Notes under the pieces: generated by a model
What the model saw: the letters and a program-made list of their open reading frames with translations, nothing else
Told to the model about the DNA's origin: nothing
Databases searched by the model: none
Position numbers and translations under genes: made by a program
Shown here: in pieces, positions 51,657 to 61,374 of the stretch
Layout: every line of letters begins with the position of its first letter
Numbering within the stretch: the stretch's first letter is position 1
Assembly (NCBI GenBank): GCA_030144725.1
Contig: JASKMD010000005.1
Coordinates: 5,013,910 to 5,077,909, forward strand
Source of the DNA: Haematococcus lacustris
Lineage: Eukaryota; Chlorophyta; Chlorophyceae; Chlamydomonadales; Haematococcaceae
DNA length: 64,000 bases
Reading direction: 5' to 3'

Positions 51657-53274
51657 AGCAGGGCACGCAGAGCTGGTATGGCAGGCTGAGACCTGATGGG
51701 CCTGCTGCCACCACCTCCTAGGCCGCCCACCTGCCCCCCACCTGCACTCCCTTTCACCCCTTCATAGTACTTTAGATCCACCCCGGGTAGTTGCTAGGTG
51801 GTCATACATCGCACTGATGTGTAGCCAAGTCACACATAATGGCTGGTGCAGGCAGAAGGCAGCAGTCGGCTGTGTTTCGATAGTCAGAATGGTGTGCACG
51901 ATTGGGGCAGCACGAAGCACTTGAGCACTTGCGTATGGCCTGCTCACTGGGAGAAGCACTTCACAGCCACCATCTAGCTACAATTTCATTGCGATCCGAT
52001 ACTTGCGTAGGATCTTAATCATTCATAGGTGGAGCTGACAGCCCTCTAGCTCAGCATGTGTTAGTAATGGGTTGCATTCATCAGAACCTGCCTGGCTGAT
52101 AGACCTCCTTAGTTTCATATACAGCTCTCCTTGCAGCAGGCCCTATGTCTGTCGGTACTACATTGCTGGCAGTGTGCGTTGTTTCATCCTGACATTGTTT
52201 CTCACCATAACATTGGACAGGTCGAGTAGAACGAGCGGCTAATGGTGCCATGATTTGATTAGAGATTCGTACACGCTTGTAGGGATCTTCCCCGTGCCTC
52301 GATAACAGTGAGAAGAGGTAGTTGCTGACGTTTTGGACTTTCTTTGGGATGTGAGGATGGAATAAAGAAGTGGGTAAAGAAGTGTAAGGACCAATGCGCC
52401 ACCGTGTTGGGTTGCTAGTGGAGTTCATCAGTTGAGAGGCAGGCACAACCAAATATAAATACCGTAGTGATACGCCTTGTTGGTGATACGCTGATTTGGT
52501 GAAAACCCAAGTCTCATGCTCAAGCAATTGGTGTTTCAATTTGGTGACGAAATCATATCGTGCCATCTTCTTCTTCTGAGGGTTCCGGGAGGGGGGGGTC
52601 AATCGACCATGTCAACACTTCCTCGCAAAATGTCGCCCAGCCCGAATTGATAGTACAGGTCGGAACTTAGTCACTCTTAGTCACGAGGCAACCCTAGTAA
52701 TGATGCATGAGGAACGAGCCTAGTGCTCATGTGGACACCTTTACTGTACATGGGTGCACAGCACAGCAGTGGTAGGGCAGCCCACTGAGCGGTAAGCAGC
52801 CCACCTTGATGCACCCCCCCACCCAGCCTTGCCCACAGTTGGAAAACATGATCATGTGTTCAACAGTAATCACACTCCTCACATCCCTCACAGATCCCTC
52901 ACAAATTGCTCAAAGACCGACCTGGGAAGGTAGCAATAGAGCAGAAGTGTGTCATCGCTGGGCCATTAGTGTACCTTGGGCACATGCGAGTTTGAGGCTC
53001 ACCTAGTGCCAAGCTGCTGAGGTCTATATTGGCTCTATATTGAAAAGGCTGTGCCAATAGTTGAAGGCTGCGATAGCAATGAGGGTTTGAACCCAAGTGC
53101 TGCTGGCTGTCAATGTCTAACCTAACGTGAGTGTGCCAACCCTGCCGGGCCTGCACTATGTGCAGCCTGAAGTGCTTCAAGCACATTGCTTGGGCTGCAA
53201 GGGCAAGCCAGTACTTCACTGGGCACCAGCAGCTGCATGTGGCGCCTCCATGCAGGGAAGGCCTGAAGCTGTCA
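51657..53274. other. Intergenic with one unexplained minus-strand ORF
   Basis: Mostly non-coding and lower in GC. The only sizeable frame is at 52081-52602 (see its own entry). A run of CACATCCCTCACAGATCCCT-like repeats is at 52870-52905. Confidence 0.45.
52081..52602 (-). CDS. Unknown 173-residue ORF
   Basis: An uninterrupted minus-strand frame starting MTPPSRNPQKKKMARYDFVT and continuing with KLKHQLLEHETWVFTKSAYH, ending YETKEVYQPGRF. It has normal-looking, non-repetitive composition, unlike the Pro/Gly/Ala shadow frames elsewhere, and sits in a lower-GC stretch. It is not recognised. It could be a fragment of a mobile element or chance; there is no splice or homology support. Confidence 0.25.
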   Translation of the reverse strand: MTPPSRNPQKKKMARYDFVTKLKHQLLEHETWVFTKSAYHQQGVSLRYLYLVVPASQLMNSTSNPTRWRIGPYTSLPTSLFHPHIPKKVQNVSNYLFSLLSRHGEDPYKRVRISNQIMAPLAARSTRPVQCYGEKQCQDETTHTASNVVPTDIGPAARRAVYETKEVYQPGRF

Positions 53275-54953
53275 TTAAGGAATGTCGCGGCCTTCTCGCC
53301 GCCCTGCTGTGACCGCCCGTGTGGTTGCAGCGGAGCTGGAAGAGGTCTGGGTGAGGGCGAGTCCTTGGCTCGAGGCGCTGGCGCCCAGCAGCTGGCCCTG
53401 GCAGGCAAGCTGTGGGCCTAGGACTGCCAACCGCTGCTCCACCTCCTGCCAGTCGTGGACTACGCTGATGAGCGGGTTGTGTTGACTGCGAGCAGCGGTG
53501 CAGAGCAGCAGCCACGCCGCTCACAGTGAATCTCACAGGTGCCCAGACTGCACAGGGTTAGGGTTAGGGCTAGGGTTAGTAGCTAGGGTTAGGGTTAGGC
53601 TAGGGTTAGCGCGCAGTAGCTGGCCAGCTGTCGCCTCAGTGGTTTGCCAGCTAGGCAGACTGGAGACCCACCCTGCTGCCAGCTTGCTCCAGGGGTAGGC
53701 CTGCTCCCAGTCGTACAACAGCACATGGATGCCAGCTGCTGCACACTCCATGGCGTAGCCGGGGTTGTCATCCACAAGCACACTGGCCCCAACTGCCTGG
53801 CAGATCTCACTCTTCTTGCGTGTGGGGCCGGACAGCGACCAGTGGTTGCCAAAATAGACCTCCTGTGCAAATCACAGACGCCCAGTTGGCCTGCTGCTGG
53901 GCAGTGATGGGCTGCTGCCGGAACGAAGCTGCTCTATGGCTGCTGGCGTGCAAGGCCTGCTTTGCCTGCTGCGGTGTAAGGAGCGCACCTGGAACACTCC
54001 GGGATAGTGTGCATCAATCCAATCTAGTGTTTGATCTTGGATCACATGCTGGCGTGATGTGACGACCACAAGGTCACACGTTTCACTCAAACGCACCAAC
54101 GAGTCATATGCACCTGCGAGTCCAGTGTGGGTGCCAGTGGTACCATGCAGGACTGCATGCATTGCAAAAGGTGGGAGCCTGTTAGAGAAGCGGTGTACCT
54201 GGGATGACTGGGATGCCCCTCATGAAGTGCTCAGACTTGAAGAACTCGTGAACGATGTGGTTGGAGTGGTCCTGGTTGCACCCCCATATCTGCAACACAG
54301 CTGAGCGAGCTCATGTAGCTGACACATCACTAGCTTCTTGTTGCACACTGCCATGTTACTGCCACTTAGCATGATGTCTGATGCCAGCTGCTGCCATGCC
54401 ATGCCCTGATGCTGGAGGGCTGGTACAACTGACCTTGGCAAACTCGTAAACCCAATAATCAGACACAGTGTGGTGCATGCCATATCTATCTTTGCAAAAG
54501 TGATTTAAGGCGAACACAAAGCGACCAAGCACTGCGAGCACGATGCAAGTACAAACCAGGGTTTACTTCAAAAGCTTTCAACAGCAGCGAGCCCTTACGA
54601 GCACTGGCACCAGGACTGGCTAATGCAGCTAAAGTCGCACCTTCGTCCACGTCCACAGCGACACGAAGGCGGCCATGTCCTGTGGAATGCGCCTTGCTGT
54701 GCACCACGGGGCTGCGTTGAGGTGTCTCTAGCACCGCAGGGACCTGTTTTCGACCCCCTCGTGACCGTTCACCTCGCACTTCCAAGTTGCGCAGCGGCTG
54801 GCGAGCAAGAGAGATGGATTCCGGGGTGCATACTGCGACGGCCTCCTGTGAGGCGCTGGCAACGGCCAGCCGGCAGAGCTGGGGGTGCTGTCCGGAACTA
54901 AACAGTGCATTGCACAGCGCTTTCACTGCTAGCCTGGGACGCAAGGCTTGCAT
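53275..54953 (-). CDS. HAD-superfamily phosphatase (nucleotidase-like)
   Basis: Six minus-strand exons: 54953-54641, 54531-54434, 54289-54199, 54113-53989, 53862-53672 and 53485-53275 (TAA). All phases match, giving 342 residues. All four HAD motifs are present: motif I RVAVDVDEVLGRFVFALN (D101-V-D103, the DVD straddling an exon end), motif II VVVTSRQ, motif III Lys in TRKKSEIC, and motif IV VLVDDNPGYAMECAAAG. The cap region contains KDRYGMHHTVSDYWVYEFAK and WGCNQDHSNHIVHEFF. The first 95 or so residues are Arg/Ser/Ala-rich and may be an organelle transit peptide. The Ser/Thr-rich C-terminal tail is not conserved-looking. The family is a broadly distributed set of soluble HAD enzymes related to 5'(3')-deoxyribonucleotidases. 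The substrate is unknown. Confidence 0.87.
53556..53612 (-). repeat. Interrupted telomere-like array in the last HAD intron
   Basis: Plus strand shows GGGTTAGGGTTAGGG, then variants with GGGCTAGGG and GTAGCTAGGG, then further TTAGGG. In the transcript it is CCCTAAC-type. It lies 70-126 nt upstream of the acceptor at 53486 and fills about a third of the 186-bp intron. Confidence 0.92.
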
Positions 54954-55398
54954 AGCTGCAAAGAGCCGCCGTGCCTATGTCAGGTAGCTGCAGCTGTCGA
55001 CTTCCTATTCTAAGGCACTGACATTCACCCTGTTAGCAGCGATACGCAGGCGCTATTCCGAGTCTGACGGTCAATTCAGTCAAAGTGCGGAAGTTGCGAA
55101 GTTTTCACAGGACCACCTGGTGCACAGTCACTGGCTACTGGGCCTTTTGAGTTCATTAGCAGTCCAAACAAGTACACAGGGTGCAACTAATGGGCATATT
55201 GGTTAACCTCACGGTGAACCTGTGGAATGGATCCGTCCTGCAGCTGCAGCCAAAGCAATATACATCCATCACTACGAGTGAGGGCTATGAACGCGGCAGT
55301 GCTGCTAGTGTTGGGTCGTGTAGGAGAAGATACAATAACTAGCCAATGTTACAGGCTGCATGGCCAGCACCTCCCTCATTAGCCTCAATAGAGTAGGT

Positions 55399-56203
55399 AG
55401 TACCATTAGGGTATGTCCGCTAATATTAGCTCCGAGCCAAAACTGCTACTATAGCTAATATTAGCGCTCCTATGAGCTAATATTAGCTAAAGTGGCGGCC
55501 GGGCAGCCGCGGATCGAGAGGTACATTGCTCTATCCCTGCCAAACGCAGAGTCTTCGCTATCTTTCGTGTCTGTCAAGAGATAGCCGTCCGTGTAACAAA
55601 AGAAATTTGTCACCAGCAACCTTGCCAGCTGTAAGGGGGCACGTGAGGTGCTGGGAATTGACTAACACTCCATTGAACTACATGAAAACAAAAAATGCAA
55701 AAGGGGTGACCGGTCACTACGGCACTGAGCCACTCCAAGCTGCTCATGTTCAACGCTGCCTCATTCATTTGTCATTCCATTTGTCATCCCGTCCAAGTGC
55801 GCAGGGGTTTGTTCGCGGTCACATGAGGCAGCTGTGATTTGTTCGCGGTCACATGGGGCAGCCCGCGAGCAAAGACTGCAATGGCTTGCGCTGGTGGTCA
55901 TATGACGCGCATAGTTTTACATCTACCAACTTGATCAACGCTATTGAAAACGATGCGGTATTGATAGAGTACTGAGAGACTTGCATGACCCATGTTGGGT
56001 CCCCATGAGTTCAGAAGGCGGCCTCCGACGGCGCATCATCAACCAGGGGCGCAGATGTCGCAGCGCCGCCAGGCGCAGCCATCGCGCTAGGAAGCGAACG
56101 AAGGCGCGACAAGGATCGGGAGCTAATATGAGCTAATATGGTTGGCTTGCTATTATTGCTAATACTAATATTAGCTTGGGGGGGGAACTACCCTAAGTAC
56201 CAT
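55399..56203 (+). mobile_element. Non-autonomous hAT-like transposon with 8-bp target duplication
   Basis: The element 55407-56195 (789 bp) is bounded by identical 8-bp duplications AGTACCAT at 55399-55406 and 56196-56203. The left end starts TAGGGTATGTCC and the right end, read inward, TAGGGTAGTTCC. Both then show GCTAATATTAG. The 12-bp palindrome GCTAATATTAGC occurs three times at the left (55419, 55454, 55476), and related sites lie near the right end (56122-56176). This is the subterminal-motif layout of hAT elements, which duplicate 8 bp on insertion. No transposase reading frame is inside, so it would need to be mobilised in trans. Confidence 0.8.
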
Positions 56204-56702
56204 GCGAAGGCAGAGTCAGGTCTTTTCACATGGGGTGTTGGTGTGTCTGTATGGAGTTGTGTTCCCACGCACATGGCATTGGCGCCTTCCATCTACGCTG
56301 TTGCCTGACCTCTGTGACAGGGCTATGGCATCGCATGATCTGGCATGCCATGCTCGCACTGTTGTCAACTTGGGTGGGCGGTCTCGCAGCCGCTTGTAGC
56401 CAAGCTATGGGTACTGCTTGCCCTTGGCTGGCAGCTCAGGCAGCCCAGGTTCCAGCGGGCGCCACTTGATCTCTCAATTGCGCTGCATGCTCAATGCTAC
56501 ATTGCAGTTAGGGTACGCCCATAGAATTCTAGGTGGCTCGGTCAGGCGTTCCCAACTACCTGAAAACCACCCCCCTGTGATACGAAGCCCGTATCTCCGC
56601 AGCCACTCAGTCAAAAATATATGTAAACAGTGCTTTGAACAGAGGAGAGTCATATCTACGAAATGGCCGACGCAGCAAAAACTATCTCGCTCTCAGCGGT
56701 GC
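56204..56702. other. Spacer, no supported gene
   Basis: Contains at 56509-56539 a TTAGGGTACGCCC start followed by AATTCTAGGTGGCTC, shared with 27089-27116. The beginning resembles the terminal inverted repeat of the neighbouring hAT-like element. Confidence 0.4.
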
Positions 56703-57931
56703 TCAGTGCCTGTCCAAAGATACACATTTGAATTCATGCGATTTCGCCACATGCGAGACGCGCCGCACTAGCACGCTTCGCCACGCTGTTGTGAGTGGCA
56801 CCTGCAACACGCAGCAGCAGTCGGAACATGTTTTGCTTTTGGCATGTGGACGCGACGACGGCAGTCGTGACGACTGGATACCACTATGAGCTTTTGGAGC
56901 TGCTGCTGGCGCTAGTGCATTACCGGCTGCTCTACTACGCTTAAACAAGGTGCTAGGTGCAGTACGTAGTGTTGTCTCACCTTGCTTTGCTGCCCTCGAC
57001 TTGTTAGCTGCAGGTGCCCCACGCTTACGGGACGTGCTTGCCGCTGCCAGCTGTTGCTGCTGCTGAGGGGGTGCACCAGCAGGCTCAGCCAGCTCAGGGG
57101 TGGTGCCTGCAGGTGTCAGCTGCTGCTGAGGGGGCGCAGCTGCGGCAAGCTTCCCACGGATGTGGGTGCACACGTGGCTCAGTAGCTTGGGTACCCTCCA
57201 GCTCGTGTGTACCTCCTGCTTGTGAAACTGGAGGTATGACTGAAGCTGCTTTCCTGTCATCTTCTTTGCCTCCTCAACAGTTGTGTGGCTAAAATCATGC
57301 CCCCCCAAGGCAAGGGCATGGGCCGCTGCAAGCCGCTGTTGGCACGCATGGTCACCCACATTAATCACAACCCTCCCGACCTTGTGCTTCATGAACATCC
57401 ACAGTCTTCATGGCCTCCTTGCATGTGTGCAGGGACATCAACTGCAGCAGAGCTGGCAGCTCCATGTACCTGCCACCACCATGCTTCAACAGCTGCAACA
57501 AGGACTCCACTGGGGCATTGGAGATGGGGCAGGCAAGGTAGTACTGTTCGAGGTGAAGGCGCAATGCGGGGCTGCCAGGGTCGCCGTTCACAGCCATGGC
57601 ACGAATGTCAGATGCATATTGACACCTCCCACCCCCTACCACTCCCTTCCACCCCCTTCCACCCCCTTCCACTCTCTCCCAGCCCCTTCCCCCTCACGCC
57701 ACCCTGCCTTCCCCTTTGCATCTTACCAAGGGTCTTGCGCCGCATGTAGGTGGACACGATGTGGAATTCACGCCCAACTGTGGATGTCTTGCCTGGCCGG
57801 TGTGGGTTGGGGAGGACGCACTGCTCAGAGACAACCTTCATACCACTAGGGCAGTGGCGGTGGCCTGCCTGGGGAGAGCTGTTTAACGCCGTCAGATGGG
57901 CACGGAGAGCTTTGCTAGGCCTCTTGCCCAT
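56703..57931 (-). mobile_element. Second copy of the 'MGxKRPSK' repeat-family gene
   Basis: The minus strand starts at 57931 with MGKRPSKALRAHLTALNSSP, then GKTSTVGREFHIVSTYMRRK (to about 57725). Next comes RAMAVNGDPGSPALRLHLEQ and PVESLLQLLKHGGGRYMELP (57600-57420). In another frame HDFSHTTVEEAKKMTGKQLQ, SYLQFHKQEVHTSWRVPKLL and a Lys/Arg/Ser/Gln-rich tail run to 56703. The segments lie in different frames with pyrimidine-rich intron-like gaps between them. The middle block (GKQLQSYLQFHK...VPKLLSHV) is shaped like a SAP-type DNA-binding helix pair (inference). The upstream pyrimidine repeat at 57940-58040 matches the type found before the copy at 34.4 kb. The function is unknown. Confidence 0.45.
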
Positions 57932-58607
57932 GGCTTGCAGGGGGTGGGAGAGAGTGGGAGTGGGTGGGAGGAGGGGAGGGCTGGAGAGCTGGTATGGGCG
58001 GGGATGGGCGGGGAGTAGGGCTAGGTGGACTGGAAGGGGGTGGTGGAAGGGGGTGCCAACTCATCATACACCTGCAGCCAACGATTGATGTGCCTTTGAA
58101 GTGGTCTTAATCATTGTGCGTAAATCAAATATCTATGTTTCTTTTTCCTGGTGATGCATGTAAGAGTCATCTTGGACAATAGTGTAGGGAGTTTGGCTGG
58201 AGCTCAGCGGCGGTGGCAAAAAGCAGCAAAGGTGTTGAGGGGTGGGGGGGTTTGCAAGCCAGGCGCCCACCATTATAGCGATGTAGCGCTGCCGTCAACA
58301 CTTAAGGGATTCCTCACATCCTCGCCAAGCGGCCTGCACCATCAAGATGCTCGCGCAGCCATGTTTTGCCGGACTTCATGTCACGGCGCAGCCGCTGCCT
58401 TTAATCTTACAGTGTGAGCGGCATGTCCACTTAGAAATGTCCAACGCAGACTCTACTATCCACACTCTCGCACAGCAACTGAGCCCAGGTTTAGAACGGG
58501 ACCCTCGGGAGTCGAACCCGAATGGTGAGCTGGTAACAGCCCACCATTGACCTCCTCAGTCACTCTGCTAAAGTGTGGTTTACGGATACGCATAAGCGCA
58601 CCGTCAC
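57932..58607. other. Spacer and probable LTR sequence
   Basis: Next to the polypurine tract of the minus-strand retroelement a 3' LTR should start at 58608 with TGTGACGG and extend to lower coordinates. Its end was not determined. It contains the tRNA-like hairpins at 58505-58571. Confidence 0.4.
58505..58571 (-). other. tRNA-like sequence inside the probable LTR
   Basis: Minus strand shows a perfect T-arm (TCGGG-TTCGACT-CCCGA, with the B-box GGTTCGACTCC), a 7-bp anticodon-like hairpin GTGGGCT/AGCTCAC with loop GTTACC, and an A-box-like TTAGCAGAGTGACTGAGG upstream. A matching acceptor stem was not found, so it is not a functional tRNA gene. Confidence 0.4.
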
Positions 58608-58609
58608 AT

Positions 58610-58622
58610 TCCTCCCCCTCTT
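58610..58622 (-). promoter_or_regulatory. Polypurine tract of the minus-strand Ty3/gypsy element
   Basis: Minus strand AAGAGGGGGAGGA directly before TGTGACGG, about 200 bp downstream of the pol stop. This is the expected place for plus-strand priming next to a 3' LTR beginning with TG. Confidence 0.5.
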
Positions 58623-58819
58623 AAGAGATCCGTTCCGCCAAGGTACCTGGGATAACCCAGAGCACCGAGACTCGCAGTCTATAGAGACCACTGACATACA
58701 GGCTGACCCATAAGGGTACCAGCCACCCACAGAAACACATGCATCACCATAAGGTGCCGCATGGGGGCCATGGTCATAGGACCAGGCCAAGTGACATAGG
58801 TCACTGAGACATTCTAACA

Positions 58820-61345
58820 TCAAGGCAGGTTATGCACAGCCTTGTACCTAGACAAGATCTGGGGAGCACCAGCCAGCATAGCCTCTGGCTCCCAGGTGTT
58901 GTAGGTATCATCGTAGCCTGTCCACTTGACCAGGTACTCCATGCGCTTCTTGAAGCGTACCTGCCTGTGGCTCAACAAGCTATGCACTTCATAGTGGGGC
59001 GCATCCTCCAGCCATTCCATCACAGGAGGGGGGTGAAACCCCTGGCTGCCAGTGTACTTCTTAAGGAGTGACACATGGAACACAGGATGTAACCTGCTCA
59101 TGGTGGGAGGTAACTCCAACCGATAGGCAGCCTCACCTAGCTTGCCTGTGACCTTGAAAGGTCCTACATACCTAGGCAAGAACTTACGTGCTCTGCCAGG
59201 TGCATTGCGCAGGTTCTTGGTGCTCAGCAGGACGCTGTCACCTACGCTGAACGTGACATCACGTCTACGCTTATTCGCATACCTTTGTTGGCGGTCCTGA
59301 GCCACCCTCATGCACTCCTGAGCATGCTTTACCTCATGCTCCCACTTCTTGGCGAAGCTCTCAGCGGAGGGAGATAGGCACGGCCTGGGCAGCTTATGCA
59401 GCACAGGTGTAATGGGTGACTGTCCATAGTTCACCAGGAATGGTGTGGACTGAATAGACTCTTGCCATGAATTATTAATAGCAAACTCGGCAAAGGCTAA
59501 ATGCCTAGGCCAATCTTCTTGGGTAGGTAGGATATAATGTCTAAGCATTTCTTCCACAATTTGGTTTGTACGCTCAGTCTGACCATCCGACTGGGGATGA
59601 TACGCGGTGCTGAAAGCAGGGTCTACGCCGATCAGCTTTCTGACCTCAATCCAGAACTGGTTGTTAAAGGTAGCACCACGATCAGAAATGGTCACTTTAG
59701 AAAGGCCATGGTATTTAAATACATGGTCAATATATAATTCGGCAAATTCCTTAGCATCCATGGCTTCAATGCATGGAATTAGGTGAACCATCTTTGATAG
59801 ACGATCCACAACCACACAGATAGAATCATAGCCATGCACACCGACTGGAAGCTTAACCACCAAATCCATGGTGACAGATTCCCAGCGGTACCCAGGTATA
59901 GACAAGGGATTTAGCAGCCCACCAGGTACCTGGCGTGACGCTTTGTTTCGTTGGCATGCATCACAGTTAGTCACATAGTGTCTAACGTCAGCACGCATGG
60001 TTTTCCACCAGAACACCCTACGCACACGTTCAAGGGTTTTGGTGATGCCCACATGGCCAGCATACTTAGCATCATGCATTTCGTGCAGGATATGCTCTCG
60101 TAGCTGGATATCATTAGGAACTATAATAGTACCCTTATCAAGGTGTCGCCACAGACCCTCCTGGGTCATTTCCCACTCCTCATGAGGCTCAGCAAAGGCA
60201 GGATCAGTGCTATAGGCACTAATTAGCCAATCTGTAACCTGAGAAGGGTGACCAGGACACTCAGGGACCTGTGCCTCACAGTCATTAGAGACCGGGTCAG
60301 CCCACCTTAACCGCTTAGGCTCTGATGGCTTTAGAGCATCATCAGAGTCAGCATCATGGTCAGGGTCTGATCCAGCGGCAGGCTGCTGTTCGCTGCCCCC
60401 GCTGCCGCTGCTCAACGGTGTACCCGCACCGACGTCCTCCCCCTCCTGTAATCTCCGCTTCTGCTGCCTGGTCGTCACCAGGATTTTGTCAGTATCAGTC
60501 TTAGCCGTCGCTGAAGTTACTGGAATACGTGACAGTGGATCGGCAGGATTAGTGTTGCCAGGTAGGTATTTAATGGTGTAATTAAATCGGGATAAGAACT
60601 CCAACCAGCGGCTCTGCCTACGGGACAGTGTAGACTGCGTAGGTAGGGCCTCTAGAGGGCGGTGATCAGTAAACAGGGTAAATGGCACACCTTCAAGGTA
60701 GCACCGCCACTGTGTACACGCAGCAATAATGGCCAAAGTTTCCTGTTCCCCAGTGGTATAATTCATTTCAGCTTTTGACAGCTTACGTGAGTAATATGCC
60801 AGGGGGTAACCAGCCTGCGTCAATACTGCGCCAACACCTAATAGTGAGGCGTCACAGTAGACTTCAAAGGGCTTGGTTATATCAGGCAACCGGAGCATAG
60901 GCACCTTAATAATAGCCTGCTTTAGAGCGTTGAAAGCATCAAGCTGGGGTTCAGGCCATTGTGCCCAGTTGAATGTTTTGCCTTCAGGGCCAGTTAAATT
61001 TGTAAGTGGAACAGCAATGGAACTAAAATTACGTACAAATTTACGTACATAATTAGCCATGCCAAGGAATGACTGCAGAGCTGTCAGGTTTGTAGGAACA
61101 GGCCAGTCTTTGATTGCAGCCACCTTGCTGGGGTCTACAGCTACACCATCTTTAGAGATGATGTGCCCCAGGAAAGGTAGAGACTCTTTCATAAATTCAC
61201 ATTTGGATAATTTAGCAAAATACTTATGTTGTCTTAGCAAACTGAATATTTCACGAAGGTGTGACAGGTGCTCCTGGATAGACTTGGACATGATTAGAAT
61301 GTCATCAAGATATACCAGAGCACACCGGTCAATCACCGTGACAAA
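58820..61345 (-). mobile_element. Ty3/gypsy chromovirus pol, C-terminal part (RT palm to chromodomain)
   Basis: A single open minus-strand frame ending at 58820. Domains in order: reverse transcriptase from CALVYLDDILIMS onward (the fingers are missing); RNase H (FEVYCDASLLGVGAVL, TGEQETLAI, FTDHRPLEAL); a Lys/Glu/Ser-rich spacer; integrase with HHCC finger (HDAKYAGHVG, NCDACQRN) and DDE residues (TMDLVVKLP, ISDRGATF, DGQTERTNQ); a GPF module (VGPFKVTGKLGEAAYRLELP, LHPVFHVSLLKKY); and a chromodomain (YLVKWTGYDDTYNTWEPEAM). It is uninterrupted by stops, so recently active or young. The 5' part is replaced at about 61345 by an oppositely oriented gag. Confidence 0.93.
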
Positions 61346-61374
61346 TGGTTTCCGACCGACGTCGGTACAGCAAC

